Source of the DNA: Prinsepia uniflora
Taxonomy: Eukaryota > Streptophyta > Magnoliopsida > Rosales > Rosaceae
Direction: 5' to 3'
DNA length: 64,000 nt
Assembly: GCA_032719365.1 (NCBI GenBank)
Contig: CM064872.1
Location: 46,670,252-46,734,251, forward strand
Made by a program: the position numbers and the translations under genes. The first letter of the stretch is position 1. The number at the start of each line of letters is the position of its first letter. This document shows positions 1-10,941 of the stretch, in pieces. Below the pieces are notes generated by a model, which ran no database searches, was not told the origin of the DNA, and worked only from the letters and a program-made list of their open reading frames with translations.

Positions 1-590
1 CAAAATTAATCAAATTATTTAATATTGGAAGATAAAGAATTTTTAAATTTAAAAGTATTTTTGAAGAATTACTGCTTTTAATTATCTTACTTTAAGTTAG
101 ATTAGATATTCATATTACTTTTAAAATGCTCAAGTGAAAAAAAATATATAAATAGGAGTAATATTTTAATAATCCTCAATATAATCTTATAATAAAAAAA
201 TAAAAAGTAATATTGAAATCATGATAAATTTTGGTAAGTGATTTTTAGATTGTTGTTGGATTAGTTTACAATTAGATGGCATTAGTTGTAATTTATATAA
301 AAACTATGGTCTATTTTAAATTGTATAGTCATTTGATTAGTTAAAGGACCTATGAGTTTAATTTTTCTATATGCAAGTTTTTGAATAAATTTACATGTTA
401 GTAGGGACCTATGAGTTAATTGCACTTTAGAAAAAGGTTATGTGCACCAATTGAATTGTTTATTTATTAAATTTTTTTTTTTTGGAAAAGCAAAAGATAT
501 AACGTATGATGGAGATTATCATATATATATATTTTTAATTTTAGCACCGCTAGTTTATGCCTTGTTATTAATCTATGATTTTTATCCATA
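1..590. other. AT-rich noncoding DNA
   Basis: Strongly AT-rich sequence with many short A and T runs. I see no reading frame, RNA gene or recognisable repeat here. It is probably intergenic or decayed repeat DNA flanking the LINE and MITE-like repeat to the right. Confidence 0.5.
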
Positions 591-885
591 TTCAAAACAG
601 CGTTAGGCGCTCCTCAGACTGTCCATAGGTGCCTAGCACGTAAGCAGTTATATGGGACCTAGGCGATTCTTTTTAAAGAAAAAATTCAAAAAAAAAAATA
701 TACTATAATTAATATTATAAAATAATACAATATTCTTTGTTTTACTTAATACTTATATTATTAACTAATTATTTAATATATAAAATAACTAATATAACTA
801 AATATATATATATATATATATACGAACTTATATAACTAAATATATATATATATATATATATATAACGATGTACACGCAAATTCAT
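591..885 (+). mobile_element. MITE-like repeat, copy 1 (3' truncated)
   Basis: Begins TTCAAAACAGCG and continues with a block rich in CTAGGCG/GCCTAGCAC motifs, then an AT-rich body ending near GATGTACACGCAAATTC. The same order occurs in the complete copy at 32871-33274, which starts TTCAAAATGGCG. This copy lacks the right terminal repeat and has an expanded TA microsatellite in the body. It has no coding capacity. The superfamily is not clear from sequence alone. Confidence 0.6.
801..864. repeat. (TA)n microsatellite, two tracts
   Basis: Two TA tracts (about 801-822 and 840-864) separated by ACGAACTTATATAACTAAA. They lie inside the body of MITE copy 1. The corresponding part of copy 2 near 33125-33180 has no such expansion, so the tracts grew after the copies separated. 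Confidence 0.9.
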
Positions 886-1330
886 CCCCATATTCTTGTT
901 TTTTTTTTTCCTTTCTCCAAATTCATATAATCTTTTTCAAAACGTCAATTAGTCCTTGATATCAATAATGTTAATATTTCAGTTAAAATTAAGGACAATA
1001 TTTTCAATACATTCAATTTCTATCTTTTAATGAATTATAAAATTAATTTTGAACCAAAAAGTTCAGAGAAACAAACTAAATGATGAAAACTAATAATAAG
1101 TAGGAGTCATTGGAGTACGACTCATTAGTATTATTTCCATTGTGTAATCTTGCTAAAATTTCTCATTGTCAATATCATATAAGAAATAAAAATTAAAAAA
1201 AAAAGATTTGGAAAAATAACTACTCACATGGCACAATCATGTGTTATTTATGCGTGATCGAGTTCCTTGCCCATTAAATTTTCTTGTCTTTCTGTGGCTT
1301 CTTCTCCAGTGGTTTCACTAGTGTGCTGTG
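886..1330. other. AT-rich noncoding DNA upstream of LINE ORF1
   Basis: No reading frame or repeat recognised. It could hold the decayed 5' UTR of the LINE whose ORF1 starts at 1331, but I see no positive mark of a LINE promoter or of a 5' target duplication. Confidence 0.4.
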
Positions 1331-2110
1331 ATGGATATTGCTGGACAAATGACTTCGTAACTAGCTATTCCCAAGTCGGAGGACACTGAGTTGGATGTTT
1401 GTGGTGAGTTGGAAGGAACTACAGTGGCCAGGTTTCTGTTGGTGGGTCGCTTGCTCTCTAATAAAGGTTTCAACTTGGAAGCGCTGCTGGGCGCACTAAG
1501 AAAAACCTTGCACATCCCATCCCCTTTTTCTACGGTGCCATTGGGTGTTTAGGACGGTTCTACTTTGATTTTGCTTCCGAGGGGGATCTGAAAAAGGTAC
1601 TTAGTGGTGCCCTATGGTCCTTCGATCGGGCGATGTTCCTATTGGTGGCTACTATTGGTTTTATGGAACCAAGGATGTACGATTGGATCATCATGCTTTT
1701 TGGATTAGGGTTAGGAAGATACCCCCTATTTTCTTGACTTATTCTCTTATTGAGCGGATTGGTAATCATCTTGGTCATTTAGCGGGGGTTGATAAAGTTC
1801 TTAATGGTGCATGTTCGAGGTGCTTCATTCATATCCACATTGAGCTAAATGTTTTCGAGCCTTTGAAGAGGTGTGTGATGTTATAGATTCTGCCCACTGA
1901 ACCTACAAAAAGGTATATATTAGAATACGGATGGCTCCCCTCTTTCTGCTTTAAGTGTGGTAGGTTAAGTCCTTTGAGTGCTGCTGTTTGGCCCCTCCTT
2001 CGGTTATGGAAATAGAGCCTTTTGGCATGTGGAAGTATCTTTTATTGAAGATCGCAGAGATTGTGCAAGATCGCAAGTCAGGTATATGTTCTTCTCTCAA
2101 CTTAACACCT
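1331..2110 (+). pseudogene. LINE ORF1 remnant: DUF4283 domain and zinc knuckle
   Basis: Plant L1 ORF1 proteins bind nucleic acid and package the element RNA. The frame opens with ATG at 1331 (MDIAGQMTS), has a TAA at 1358-1360, then runs through a DUF4283-type segment with LLVGRLLSNKGFNLEALL near 1435-1490. After a frameshift come FYFDFASEGDLKKVL near 1558 and a LW-SFDRAMF block near 1612, matching the family pattern of PW.FD. The zinc-knuckle region follows near 1915-1965 as YILEYGWLPSFCFKCGRL, with C-x2-C visible and the later His/Cys degraded. At least two frame changes and several stops make it non-functional. Assignment rests on family pattern recognition. Confidence 0.75.
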
Positions 2111-2848
2111 ACTTGCACACACTAGCTGGAAGCATGATGAATCGGAATTAGCTCGTGATTAGTATAGGATGAATATGATTCCTTGTTTTACTGTTCTATT
2201 GGTTAAAGGAAGAAGATGATGATGATTGAATGGTGTATGCAGTCACTATTCTCTAATGCACATCACCTGTTTGCTAAAATTCCTCACACGATTTTAGCTC
2301 TCAGTTTTCTCTCTGAATCTTCTCTGTTTTTCATTCAATTCATCTTACTAATTTCATGCACCTCACTCGTACATTTCACACACCCTCACACATTTGATGA
2401 TCTCACACACCATCCAATAGAAGAATGCCACCTAGCTAGTTAGTTACAAGCTGCTTGGTAATCAAGTAAACCTCACATCTCTCCTCACGGTTACAAAACA
2501 GCTCACACACACTTAGTTTGGCCAATCTTTCTAGAATGGATTCCCCTGCTGTCATTCTGTCCACGTGGGCAGTTTACACATCAACATCTTTGGGCTTACC
2601 CTCAGGTCTAAGGGTCTTAATATCAACTAGACGAAGAATTCTAACCTCTCGGAGGTGGGAGGTTATGAGAAGAAACAGAAAAGGGAGATGCCGAGGATTG
2701 AGGGAGGTCTCATCGTCATTGTAGGTGAAAGGTTCAACTCAACCTCCCCCATTGTGGCAAGTCTAGATGAGGAGAATATAGGGGGGCCTTGGGTTGCCAC
2801 AGAACCAATTATGGGGAACTGTCTTTTTAGCTCCCCACACCCCCTCCC

Positions 2849-2882
<34 letters not shown>

Positions 2883-3117
2883 AAACTCCAATTGCATACA
2901 CCTATAGGGTTGGAGTTAGGTGTGGGTGATGTCGCATGGGAAATAGGCAACGCCGAAGGATAAACTTGGGGGCTTCTCAGCTCAAATTAAGTCCTCAAAA
3001 ACGACGTCATTATGGGCGAAAGTCAGGTTCCTTGAATGCTAGTGCTTCTTCTAGAACGAAATTGGTGGAGCTTTCCATAAAAGTGGTGGGGTCTGTAGAG
3101 ACAACCAATCACGAAGA
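2111..3117 (+). other. Decayed ORF1 C-terminal region and linker of the LINE
   Basis: This kilobase lies between the zinc knuckle and the endonuclease start. Short frames read on through 2655-3117 (for example ILDGGVRRGV-like low-complexity stretches), but I recognise no domain. A 300-bp stretch near 2210-2510 is rich in TCTCTCTGAATC and CACACA motifs and might be a small insertion such as a solo LTR fragment; I see no clear termini. A long poly-C tract interrupts the region. Confidence 0.4.
2850..2880. repeat. Poly-C tract (31 bp) with C-rich lead-in
   Basis: Uninterrupted run of C preceded by CCCCTCCCTC. On the minus strand it is a poly-G able to form a G-quadruplex. It lies in noncoding LINE remnant. 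Homopolymers of this length are also sites of sequencing and assembly length error. Confidence 0.95.
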
Positions 3118-3830
3118 ATGAGTCTCCTCTGTTTGAATGTACGGGGCTGGTATGCCCTCGCATTCTTTGGGCTTTGAAGTTCTTATTTAAAGACAAGCAT
3201 CTAGGAGTTCTTTTCCTTCTAAAGACGAAGAAAATAGTTGATCAGATGTATGTTATGGAAGAAGCTTTGGGAGGTGGCTGGTGGGTTTTTCTTGAGCTGT
3301 AAGGGTATGACAAGAGGCCTCGTTTACTTTGGGTGCAGGTGTTGAGGTTACAATAAGGTTTTGCTTAGTTTTGTCACATTGATGAGATGATCTGTGGCGA
3401 GTGGGTAATCACCTTTTCGGTTTGCTAGTTTTTATGGAGATCATGAGGTCTACCTTTGGCCATCTTGGGCCCTCCTACATCATTTGGATTATGATCGACG
3501 GCCTCCTTGGATGATGGAGGGAGGGAGGGAGGGAGGGAAGGAGGGGAGGGGGGCGGCGTGGGGTGAGATTTCACTAAGGTTTAACTGTATTCTGAACATC
3601 AAGGTGTGCATGCTCTTCCTTTGGCACAAATCCGCGATTTTTTTTAAGCTTTGGAAGATTGTGGTTTGGCTTCCATTCCTTTTAAAGGTCGTAAATTCAC
3701 TTAGAGTAATAAATAGGGGGGGGGGGGGGGGGGGTGGGGTGGGGTATGGTTTGATACAGGTGTAGTTGGATATGGTTTTAGTAAATGAGGTCTTTTAGCA
3801 GGTCTACTCGAAAGCACTCACGGTCCCTTT
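3118..3830 (+). pseudogene. LINE ORF2 endonuclease remnant
   Basis: The APE-type endonuclease nicks target DNA for target-primed reverse transcription. The segment opens with ATG at 3118 followed by SLLCLNVRGW, matching the conserved N-terminal motif (LSWNCRGLG) of plant L1 ORF2. A helix-like LWALKFLF stretch and LGVLF-L--KTKK follow, as in the family (I-FL-ETK), and then a GGGW-VFLE patch. Later, F-FASFYGDHEVY near 3420-3455 resembles the FYG-P catalytic-region pattern. Frameshifts, stops and a G-rich simple repeat destroy the frame. Confidence 0.65.
3517..3734. repeat. G-rich tracts: (GGGA)n at 3517-3553 and poly-G at 3716-3734
   Basis: The first tract repeats GGGA four or more times and continues into GGGGAGGGGGG, a textbook G-quadruplex pattern on the plus strand. 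The second is a 19-base G run followed by GGGGTGGGGTATGG. Both lie inside the endonuclease remnant and have no coding role. Confidence 0.9.
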
Positions 3831-4423
3831 GAATTCATGGGCCTCAAACCATCTCCCAAATTGGATTCGGATCCTCCCTCACATGGGTTATTCTCAGCCT
3901 AGGAGATGGTTATTTTTTGAGGAGACTTTGGCCAATACGGATGGGAGTAAAGAGTTCATTACTGATTGTTGGGAGGCTTGTGGGAGTGAGTCGGTTCTTG
4001 GGAAGATTGCAAGTCTTGAGTCGTCCTTGTGCCATTGGAACCGATCCACTATTGACCATATCCCAAAAAAAAAAAAAATTTAAGCAACTTCAAACCATAT
4101 TGGATGAGCATAATTCAGTTGAGCCGTCCACTCACGACTTACAGCTCTAGTGGAGACTTGATTTGGAATTGTATAGCCTAAGGACCAAGGAGAAAATTTT
4201 ATGAGACATCGATCTAAAGTTTGCTAGCTTCAGGACGGGGATAGAAATACGAGATTTTTCCATCTGTTTGCTACAGAAAGAGGCCGAAAGAATTCCATTA
4301 AAATGGCGCTTCAGATATGGTGGTGGAGGGGGCTTTAGGGCACTTTTTCACTCGGCTCTTTACCTCAATTGGCGCTACTAACCTCGGGTAGTTCTCCGTA
4401 AAGCCTGTTCATGGGGCTGCCAA
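3831..4423 (+). pseudogene. LINE ORF2, endonuclease-to-RT connecting region
   Basis: The frame reads NSWASNHLPNWIRILPHMG, then RRWLFFEETLANTDGSKEFI (3905-3965), matching the R-F-FE--W----C--VI pattern that ends the endonuclease domain in plant L1 ORF2. Downstream, EKIL*DIDLKFASFRTGIEIRDFSI near 4185-4265 corresponds to the -YW-QRSR--WL--GDRNT-FFH pattern, and GHFFTRLFTSIGATN near 4335-4385 to the F--LFTSSNP pattern before the RT. The frame is cut at 4423 by the Athila insertion and resumes colinearly at 39124. Confidence 0.7.
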
Positions 4424-6702
4424 TGATGTGAACGAAAGGTTTCTCAACTTAACCGTCTTTGTAGTTGTAGTATTTTGGTATTTAATGGATTGTTCAAGTC
4501 GGGAATTAAGGGTACCTTTCTTTAGTTTGTTTGAAAACTTAATTAAAAGATGATTAGAAGGGAGTTTGAAAATGTTGAGCGGTTAAAAAGTAGAAAAATA
4601 GATTGGTTTTGAGTTGATTGGGAGAGAACTTTAGTTAAGAGCACGTTTATCTTCCATAAGTTCTTTACCTTATCCAATTACCTGTCCATCTTACTTCTTT
4701 ACTTAGTCATGTTGCCTTTAACCTAGAATAGACCATGAACGCATGAACGTATCCTAACACTTTACAAATCTACCTTAGTTCATAAACACATTAAAACTAA
4801 GGAATTCTTTAACTTTGAGAAAACGTTTTTCAAGCAAGGTTAAAGATCATTAAGCTTTTTAAGATTGATTGAAGAATAAGTCTCAAGTAACTCTCATTGA
4901 CTTACATTGACGTGATTAGGATCCTGAAAATCCCTTCCTACATACAAACGTAAGATCAAACATGCCATATCCTTTACCTTATAGTTTTAGCCGTAATTTT
5001 AAATTTATCATAGTATGTATGCATCCATAAATGAACCACATAAAAGACAGGTTGCGAACAAATCCCGACAATCATACGCGAACAAAGTAGGAAGTAAAAC
5101 TTAAGATAACTTTCAAAGATTCATGACTTAGGGCCTCAAAAAAGACCCCTAACTAAAAGGGTGTTTAGCTATGCATAATTGAATGAAACATGATAAAAAT
5201 ATGAAGTAGAGTTGAAGAGTAAACAACAAATTTACTAAGATGAAGAAGGCAACTACGTTCAATCTTCAAGAGCACCAAAAGCAATCTTCAAAAGTAACTT
5301 GAATCTTGAATTGAAAGGAAGGTTTAATGCTCTTGAAGTAAAACTAGATCTAAACTATTATGCCACACTTAATTACATTGATTATGATGCTATTTATAAG
5401 AGAAATCTTGACTGAACACTTGTTGAATTCGGAGTAGAATACTTTGGATTCCTTCTTGCATAAGGATTAGATCTTTGACAACTTCCTGGATTCCTTGACT
5501 GGCAAGGAATTGGCTTTCCTACCCTCACTTGGCCTTATCATGCTAGATTCTAGGCTGAAAACACGGCTTGATAGCTTATTACCCCTCAATTATCTCGGAT
5601 TTGAACAGCTGGCCACGTGCTGGCATAATTCTGATTGGTCCCTAAGTGTGAACACACTTCTAAGTCAGCTAAGAACCAAGAAGGAACCTTCTTGGTCGAT
5701 CTAGAGCGCTTTAATTGCATTAATGACATGGCAGTGACAGCTGAATGAGATCTAGGTGGCCTGATCAATTTCTTGATGTTGGGAGGAACCAAAACAAAGC
5801 ACAACCAGATAGAGCCTAAAATTTGGCCTTGAACCAAGGTCATTTTTTAAGTACCTTAGAACTTGGCCCTGATGAGGGACTTGAATAGATGATATAATTT
5901 ATGAAGTGATGCATCAAGAGGGCCCAAAAATACCAACGTTGACATGTCCAAATCGAGACGCCAAAAGTTGTCCCTAGATTGGTCCGGGACTTGAAATGTG
6001 GCTCCATGAGCCAAAAATTGGAAGTGTGCCAAAACAGAGCCTGATGAAAACAGGGCCTGATGAAGGATCTGAGTAGCTCATGTTATGTAGATTTTGAATC
6101 CCCAATAAGGCCATGAAAATTCGTATTGCAGGATATGGAACAGAGGTGGCCAAGATAGGGACCGATGACACAAAATGAGGCACACGTGCCTGGTCCTGGC
6201 TCTGGTACTTGGCTGGATCTAGAACTAGAAATGTGGAACACGGTAGAACATGATGGAACAAGACCTCAAAACATGTCACCCGTGACATGTTTTGGTACTT
6301 ATTTGGCTTAGGACCTGGTCCTCATTTGGGTAATTGCTAAAACACAAGCTGGTCCTTAGCGAGGCACATGCTGGGACCTGACTTGGAACACGAGATAGGA
6401 GCTAGAATTAGGACGCGATAGCGGGAACATGGCCTGGGACTGGTCCTGGTGACATGCTAGGGACTCGATGGAGGGTCTTGAGCGGTACCATGCACCAGGT
6501 CCTCTGCTGGGACAAGTTTGAGGGTCCTAGGACCTGATTCCTCATTTTTCACCATTTTTCGACTTTTAATCTAAGTTTTCATATTTTCTACAAATTATCT
6601 CACAAAACACATTATTTTCTCCTATTGTTCATAAATTGTATTAAGAACATGTAAATCAAGCCTGAAATGACAATAAAAACATGCATAGAAATAGAGCTAT
6701 CA
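4424..6702 (-). repeat. Athila 3' LTR (left)
   Basis: About 2279 bp, from TGATGTGAACGAAAGG to ATAGAGCTATCA. It is colinear with the right LTR (TGATGTGAACCAAAGG at 30972), with about ten percent of bases differing where I compared them and a roughly 150-bp segment near 4620-4800 shortened in the right copy. The segment near 5490-5850 encodes short antisense frames on both copies that look like chance. Divergence indicates an old insertion. Confidence 0.9.
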
Positions 6703-6718
6703 AATACCCCCACTCTCA
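6703..6718 (-). promoter_or_regulatory. Athila polypurine tract
   Basis: On the minus strand the bases just inside the 3' LTR read GAGAGTGGGGGTATT, a purine-rich tract that primes plus-strand DNA synthesis. The non-autonomous element at 24055 has the matching GGTTTGGGGGTATT at its own LTR. Confidence 0.75.
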
Positions 6719-7530
6719 TCTTTTGCTAATCCCTTAGAAAAACAAAAACAAAAAGAGACTCAACCTTATTAAGATAAGCATTTAAACCCCTAGGTTTCCT
6801 AATAGGAGGAGTTTTGTCTTCTTTACTTAAAAACTAGCAACAATAAAATTACAAAATAAGCAAAACCAAAGCTTAGAAACAAGTTCAAACCAAAACCAAA
6901 GTTTCAACCATAGCCTTGAATCATGTGTGTGATATGTAAGTCCTTGTTCCAATAACTTGTAAAAAAACTTCATTCAAGCACCTTTAGAATGATTTGTTTC
7001 CACTTCTAAGTCATGAATCCTAAGGCTCACTCAACAAGTGTATGTGAAAGAGTAGAAACATCACTTAAAAGAAAGGCAATGCACATTGAGATCTCAAAAA
7101 TGGAAATTGAAACTTAGGAACATGAATACATACCTTGGTCCTTCACATGGCCCTTCATAAGATTCGTAGGTCCTTGGGGCTAGGTTCAAGGTTACGAAAG
7201 AAAGGAATGGAATTCAAAGAACATGAGATGTGCTATGGGATGAGAAGTCATGCATGAGACTTGATCTTTTGAACTTCATTGTCTTTACTTGAGGCCCACA
7301 ACAATGTACTTTTTCATTTGTACTTGAGACTTCTTTTGCTCACTTGGTACTTGAGATAGAACACTTGTTCATTTTTCTTTTGATTATTTTTTTTCTTTTT
7401 GTTTTCCCTTTTTTTCTTCTTTTTCTTTTTCTTTTGATACGATGTACTTACCAAGATAAAGCAAAAGACATATCTTACATTTACATCTTTTCTTCATAAC
7501 ATACTTTGCATTTGCATTTCTTCCTTTTGC
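6719..7530 (-). other. Athila noncoding region between tandem array and 3' LTR
   Basis: No coding frame is supported. It shares GATAAGCATTTAAACCCC and a TAGGAGGAGTTTT block with 25978-26025 of the non-autonomous element, so it is conserved 3' internal sequence. The TTTC-rich stretch at 7380-7440 is simple sequence. In Athila this region normally follows pol and may hold an env-like ORF; none is visible. Confidence 0.6.
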
Positions 7531-9237
7531 ACGCCAATGTCTTTGTTGTATGGCAGCAACTCCTTGCGCCCTTCCTCTCATCATGATTTGCATTTAATGC
7601 TACCTTAGCATGGCCCAAGCTATAGGGTATGGATTTATTGTATAGGCTAAATATTTTAAGGTAGGGTGATGTGGGTGATGAAAGAAAGAGGCTTAGTGTT
7701 TGGCTACAACGTGGCTTATGATATGAACACAAAAAAAGGGGTAGGAATAAGGCATTTAGAGGTTTCATACATGCGTACTTCATTTCTTACATAAAATCAT
7801 ACGTTAAACCAAGAATAATCATAAAGTTCATGAAAGAATCAATGCAAAATTGATGATATAAGATCAAGTAAAGAAAGGAAGATAACTGTTCCAGAATAGA
7901 AAGAATTGATCACTCAAAAGCAAGAAAGTAGGATCAAGGTCTCACAAGGTTGTTTCCACAAAGTTTCTAAAGTTACTTTTCAAAAACCGTTTTACTTCCT
8001 TAATTAGTTTGGACAAGGAACTTGTGAAATGTAATTATGATTGTAAAGCATTGTTAAAACGATTAGTTTAGGTTTAAGGCTATTCTCATTAACTTGTACA
8101 TTTGTATTATCTTATGATTAAGTATTGTTAGTAGCAACCTAAAGACACAAACAAACAAGAAAACTTAATCCAAAAACGAAAAATTTTAAGGTGTTTACCC
8201 CCACACTTGTTTTCTTGATTATCCTAAAGTTCTAGGCATCCCCCTACACTTAAAGCATACATTGTTCTCATTGTAAAAACATAAGAACAAAAGAAAGAAA
8301 TCACGAGAAGGGGAAAACAAGAAAATCAAGAAAATATAAGAATTGAAAGATGCGTACCTTAGTTAGGTTTCCTCCTAAGAGTGCTTGATTTAACATCTAG
8401 GCTAGACGTAGTCCTTTCCTAAGTTGTTGAAGTTGGAAGTTCATGAAGGACTTGCTCTTCCATAGTTTGTTCTTGAAAAGAGTCATAGTAAGACTTCAAA
8501 CAGTGTCCATTCACCTTAAATTCATTTCCCGGCTTCAAACTTTTGATTTGAATTTCACCATGATCAAAGACTTCTGTGACAAGAAAAGGGGCCGATTTAT
8601 CTTGATCTTAGCTTCCCTGGGAAAAGTCTTAGACGTGAATGATAGAGGAGGACTTTTTGGCCAACATGGAAGGTTTTACCCCTAAGCATGTGATCACGGA
8701 AGGCCTTCATTTTCTCTTTGTAAATATTTGAACTTTCGTAGGCATCTTGTCTGATTTCTTCAAGTTCATGGAGTTGAAGCTTTCTATGGGTGCCTGCCCC
8801 ATCAAGATTCGTATTGAATGTGCGGATGGCCCAATGAGCTTTGTGTTCCACCTCTACGGGTAAGTGACGTGGTTTCCATAAACTATACGAAAGGGGGACA
8901 TCCCAATTGGAATTGGAATTTTGAAAGCAGTCTATAGGCCCAAAGTGCCTCAGCAAGCCTTTGACTCCAATCCTTGCGATTTGGACCAACGGTCTTCTCC
9001 AAAATTTGCTTGATTTCATGATTTGAAACCTCTGCTTGGCCACTTGTTTGTGGATGGTAAGGAATGGACATTTTGTGCATGATATTTGTACTTCTTGAGT
9101 AGGGAAGATATGGTACGGTTACAAAAGTGAGAACCACTATCACTTACGATAGCCCTTGGCATTCCAAGTTGTGCAAAGATGTTTGATCTTAGGAACTCTT
9201 GAACGACCTTAGAATCATTAGTTCGTGTAGCTCTTGC
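7531..9237 (-). repeat. Array unit 1 (1707 bp, leftmost)
   Basis: The most divergent unit. It has three extra bases: a seventh A near 7731, a fourth G near 8590 and a third T near 9086. It also has private changes GGATCAAGG near 7934 and GAAAAGAGTC near 8475. The extra T splits the integrase fragment (8597-9237) into two frames. The GTAGGC form at the variable codon near 8738 keeps the C-terminal frame open to LFPGKLRSR. Confidence 0.95.
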
Positions 9238-10941
9238 ACGCCAATGTCTTTGTTGTATGGCAGCAACTCCTTGCGCCCTTCCTCTCATCATGATTTGCAT
9301 TTAATGCTACCTTAGCATGGCCCAAGCTATAGGGTATGGATTTATTGTATAGGCTAAATATTTTAAGGTAGGGTGATGTGGGTGATGAAAGAAAGAGGCT
9401 TAGTGTTTGGCTACAACGTGGCTTATGATATGAACACAAAAAAGGGGTAGGAATAAGGCATTTAGAGGTTTCATACATGCGTACTTCATTTCTTACATAA
9501 AATCATACGTTAAACCAAGAATAATCATAAAGTTCATGAAAGAATCAATGCAAAATTGATGATATAAGATCAAGTAAAGAAAGGAAGATAACTGTTCCAG
9601 AATAGAAAGAATTGATCACTCAAAAGCAAGAAAGTAGGCTCAAGGTCTCACAAGGTTGTTTCCACAAAGTTTCTAAAGTTACTTTTCAAAAACCGTTTTA
9701 CTTCCTTAATTAGTTTGGACAAGGAACTTGTGAAATGTAATTATGATTGTAAAGCATTGTTAAAACGATTAGTTTAGGTTTAAGGCTATTCTCATTAACT
9801 TGTACATTTGTATTATCTTATGATTAAGTATTGTTAGTAGCAACCTAAAGACACAAACAAACAAGAAAACTTAATCCAAAAACGAAAAATTTTAAGGTGT
9901 TTACCCCCACACTTGTTTTCTTGATTATCCTAAAGTTCTAGGCATCCCCCTACACTTAAAGCATACATTGTTCTCATTGTAAAAACATAAGAACAAAAGA
10001 AAGAAATCACGAGAAGGGGAAAACAAGAAAATCAAGAAAATATAAGAATTGAAAGATGCGTACCTTAGTTAGGTTTCCTCCTAAGAGTGCTTGATTTAAC
10101 ATCTAGGCTAGACGTAGTCCTTTCCTAAGTTGTTGAAGTTGGAAGTTCATGAAGGACTTGCTCTTCCATAGTTTGTTCTTGAAAGGAGTCATAGTAAGAC
10201 TTCAAACAGTGTCCATTCACCTTAAATTCATTTCCCGGCTTCAAACTTTTGATTTGAATTTCACCATGATCAAAGACTTCTGTGACAAGAAAAGGGCCGA
10301 TTTATCTTGATCTTAGCTTCCCTGGGAAAAGTCTTAGACGTGAATGATAGAGGAGGACTTTTTGGCCAACATGGAAGGTTTTACCCCTAAGCATGTGATC
10401 ACGGAAGGCCTTCATTTTCTCTTTGTAAATATTTGAACTTTCTTAGGCATCTTGTCTGATTTCTTCAAGTTCATGGAGTTGAAGCTTTCTATGGGTGCCT
10501 GCCCCATCAAGATTCGTATTGAATGTGCGGATGGCCCAATGAGCTTTGTGTTCCACCTCTACGGGTAAGTGACGTGGTTTCCATAAACTATACGAAAGGG
10601 GGACATCCCAATTGGAATTGGAATTTTGAAAGCAGTCTATAGGCCCAAAGTGCCTCAGCAAGCCTTTGACTCCAATCCTTGCGATTTGGACCAACGGTCT
10701 TCTCCAAAATTTGCTTGATTTCATGATTTGAAACCTCTGCTTGGCCACTTGTTTGTGGATGGTAAGGAATGGACATTTTGTGCATGATATTGTACTTCTT
10801 GAGTAGGGAAGATATGGTACGGTTACAAAAGTGAGAACCACTATCACTTACGATAGCCCTTGGCATTCCAAGTTGTGCAAAGATGTTTGATCTTAGGAAC
10901 TCTTGAACGACCTTAGAATCATTAGTTCGTGTAGCTCTTGC
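9238..10941 (-). repeat. Array unit 2 (1704 bp)
   Basis: Carries the CTTAGGC variant at 10443-10445, which makes a TAA in the integrase tail after IRQDA. Otherwise matches the array consensus; integrase fragment from 10941 leftward to about 10302. Confidence 0.95.

Larger units (their letters stand above)
1331..4423 (+). mobile_element. LINE (L1-type, plant), segment A
   Basis: First of three pieces of one plus-strand non-LTR retrotransposon. It holds ORF1 (DUF4283/zinc knuckle), the ORF2 endonuclease start and the region between endonuclease and RT. It breaks at 4423, where the Athila LTR begins, and resumes at 39124 in the N-terminal RT region. A near-matching 5-bp duplication flanks the insertion (GCCAA at 4419-4423, ACCAA at 39124-39128). 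The order of domains and colinearity across three pieces make the assignment strong, although most frames are interrupted. Confidence 0.85.

Noticed and set aside
2210..2510. Possible solo LTR or small insertion in LINE ORF1
   Set aside because: Composition differs from its surroundings, but I could not define termini or a target duplication.
3484..3765. Gly-rich plus-strand frame in the LINE
   Set aside because: Produced by GGGA and poly-G tracts read as codons.
6703..8590. Env-like ORF downstream of Athila integrase
   Set aside because: Searched by eye on the minus strand; only short frames with no transmembrane or coiled-coil pattern.
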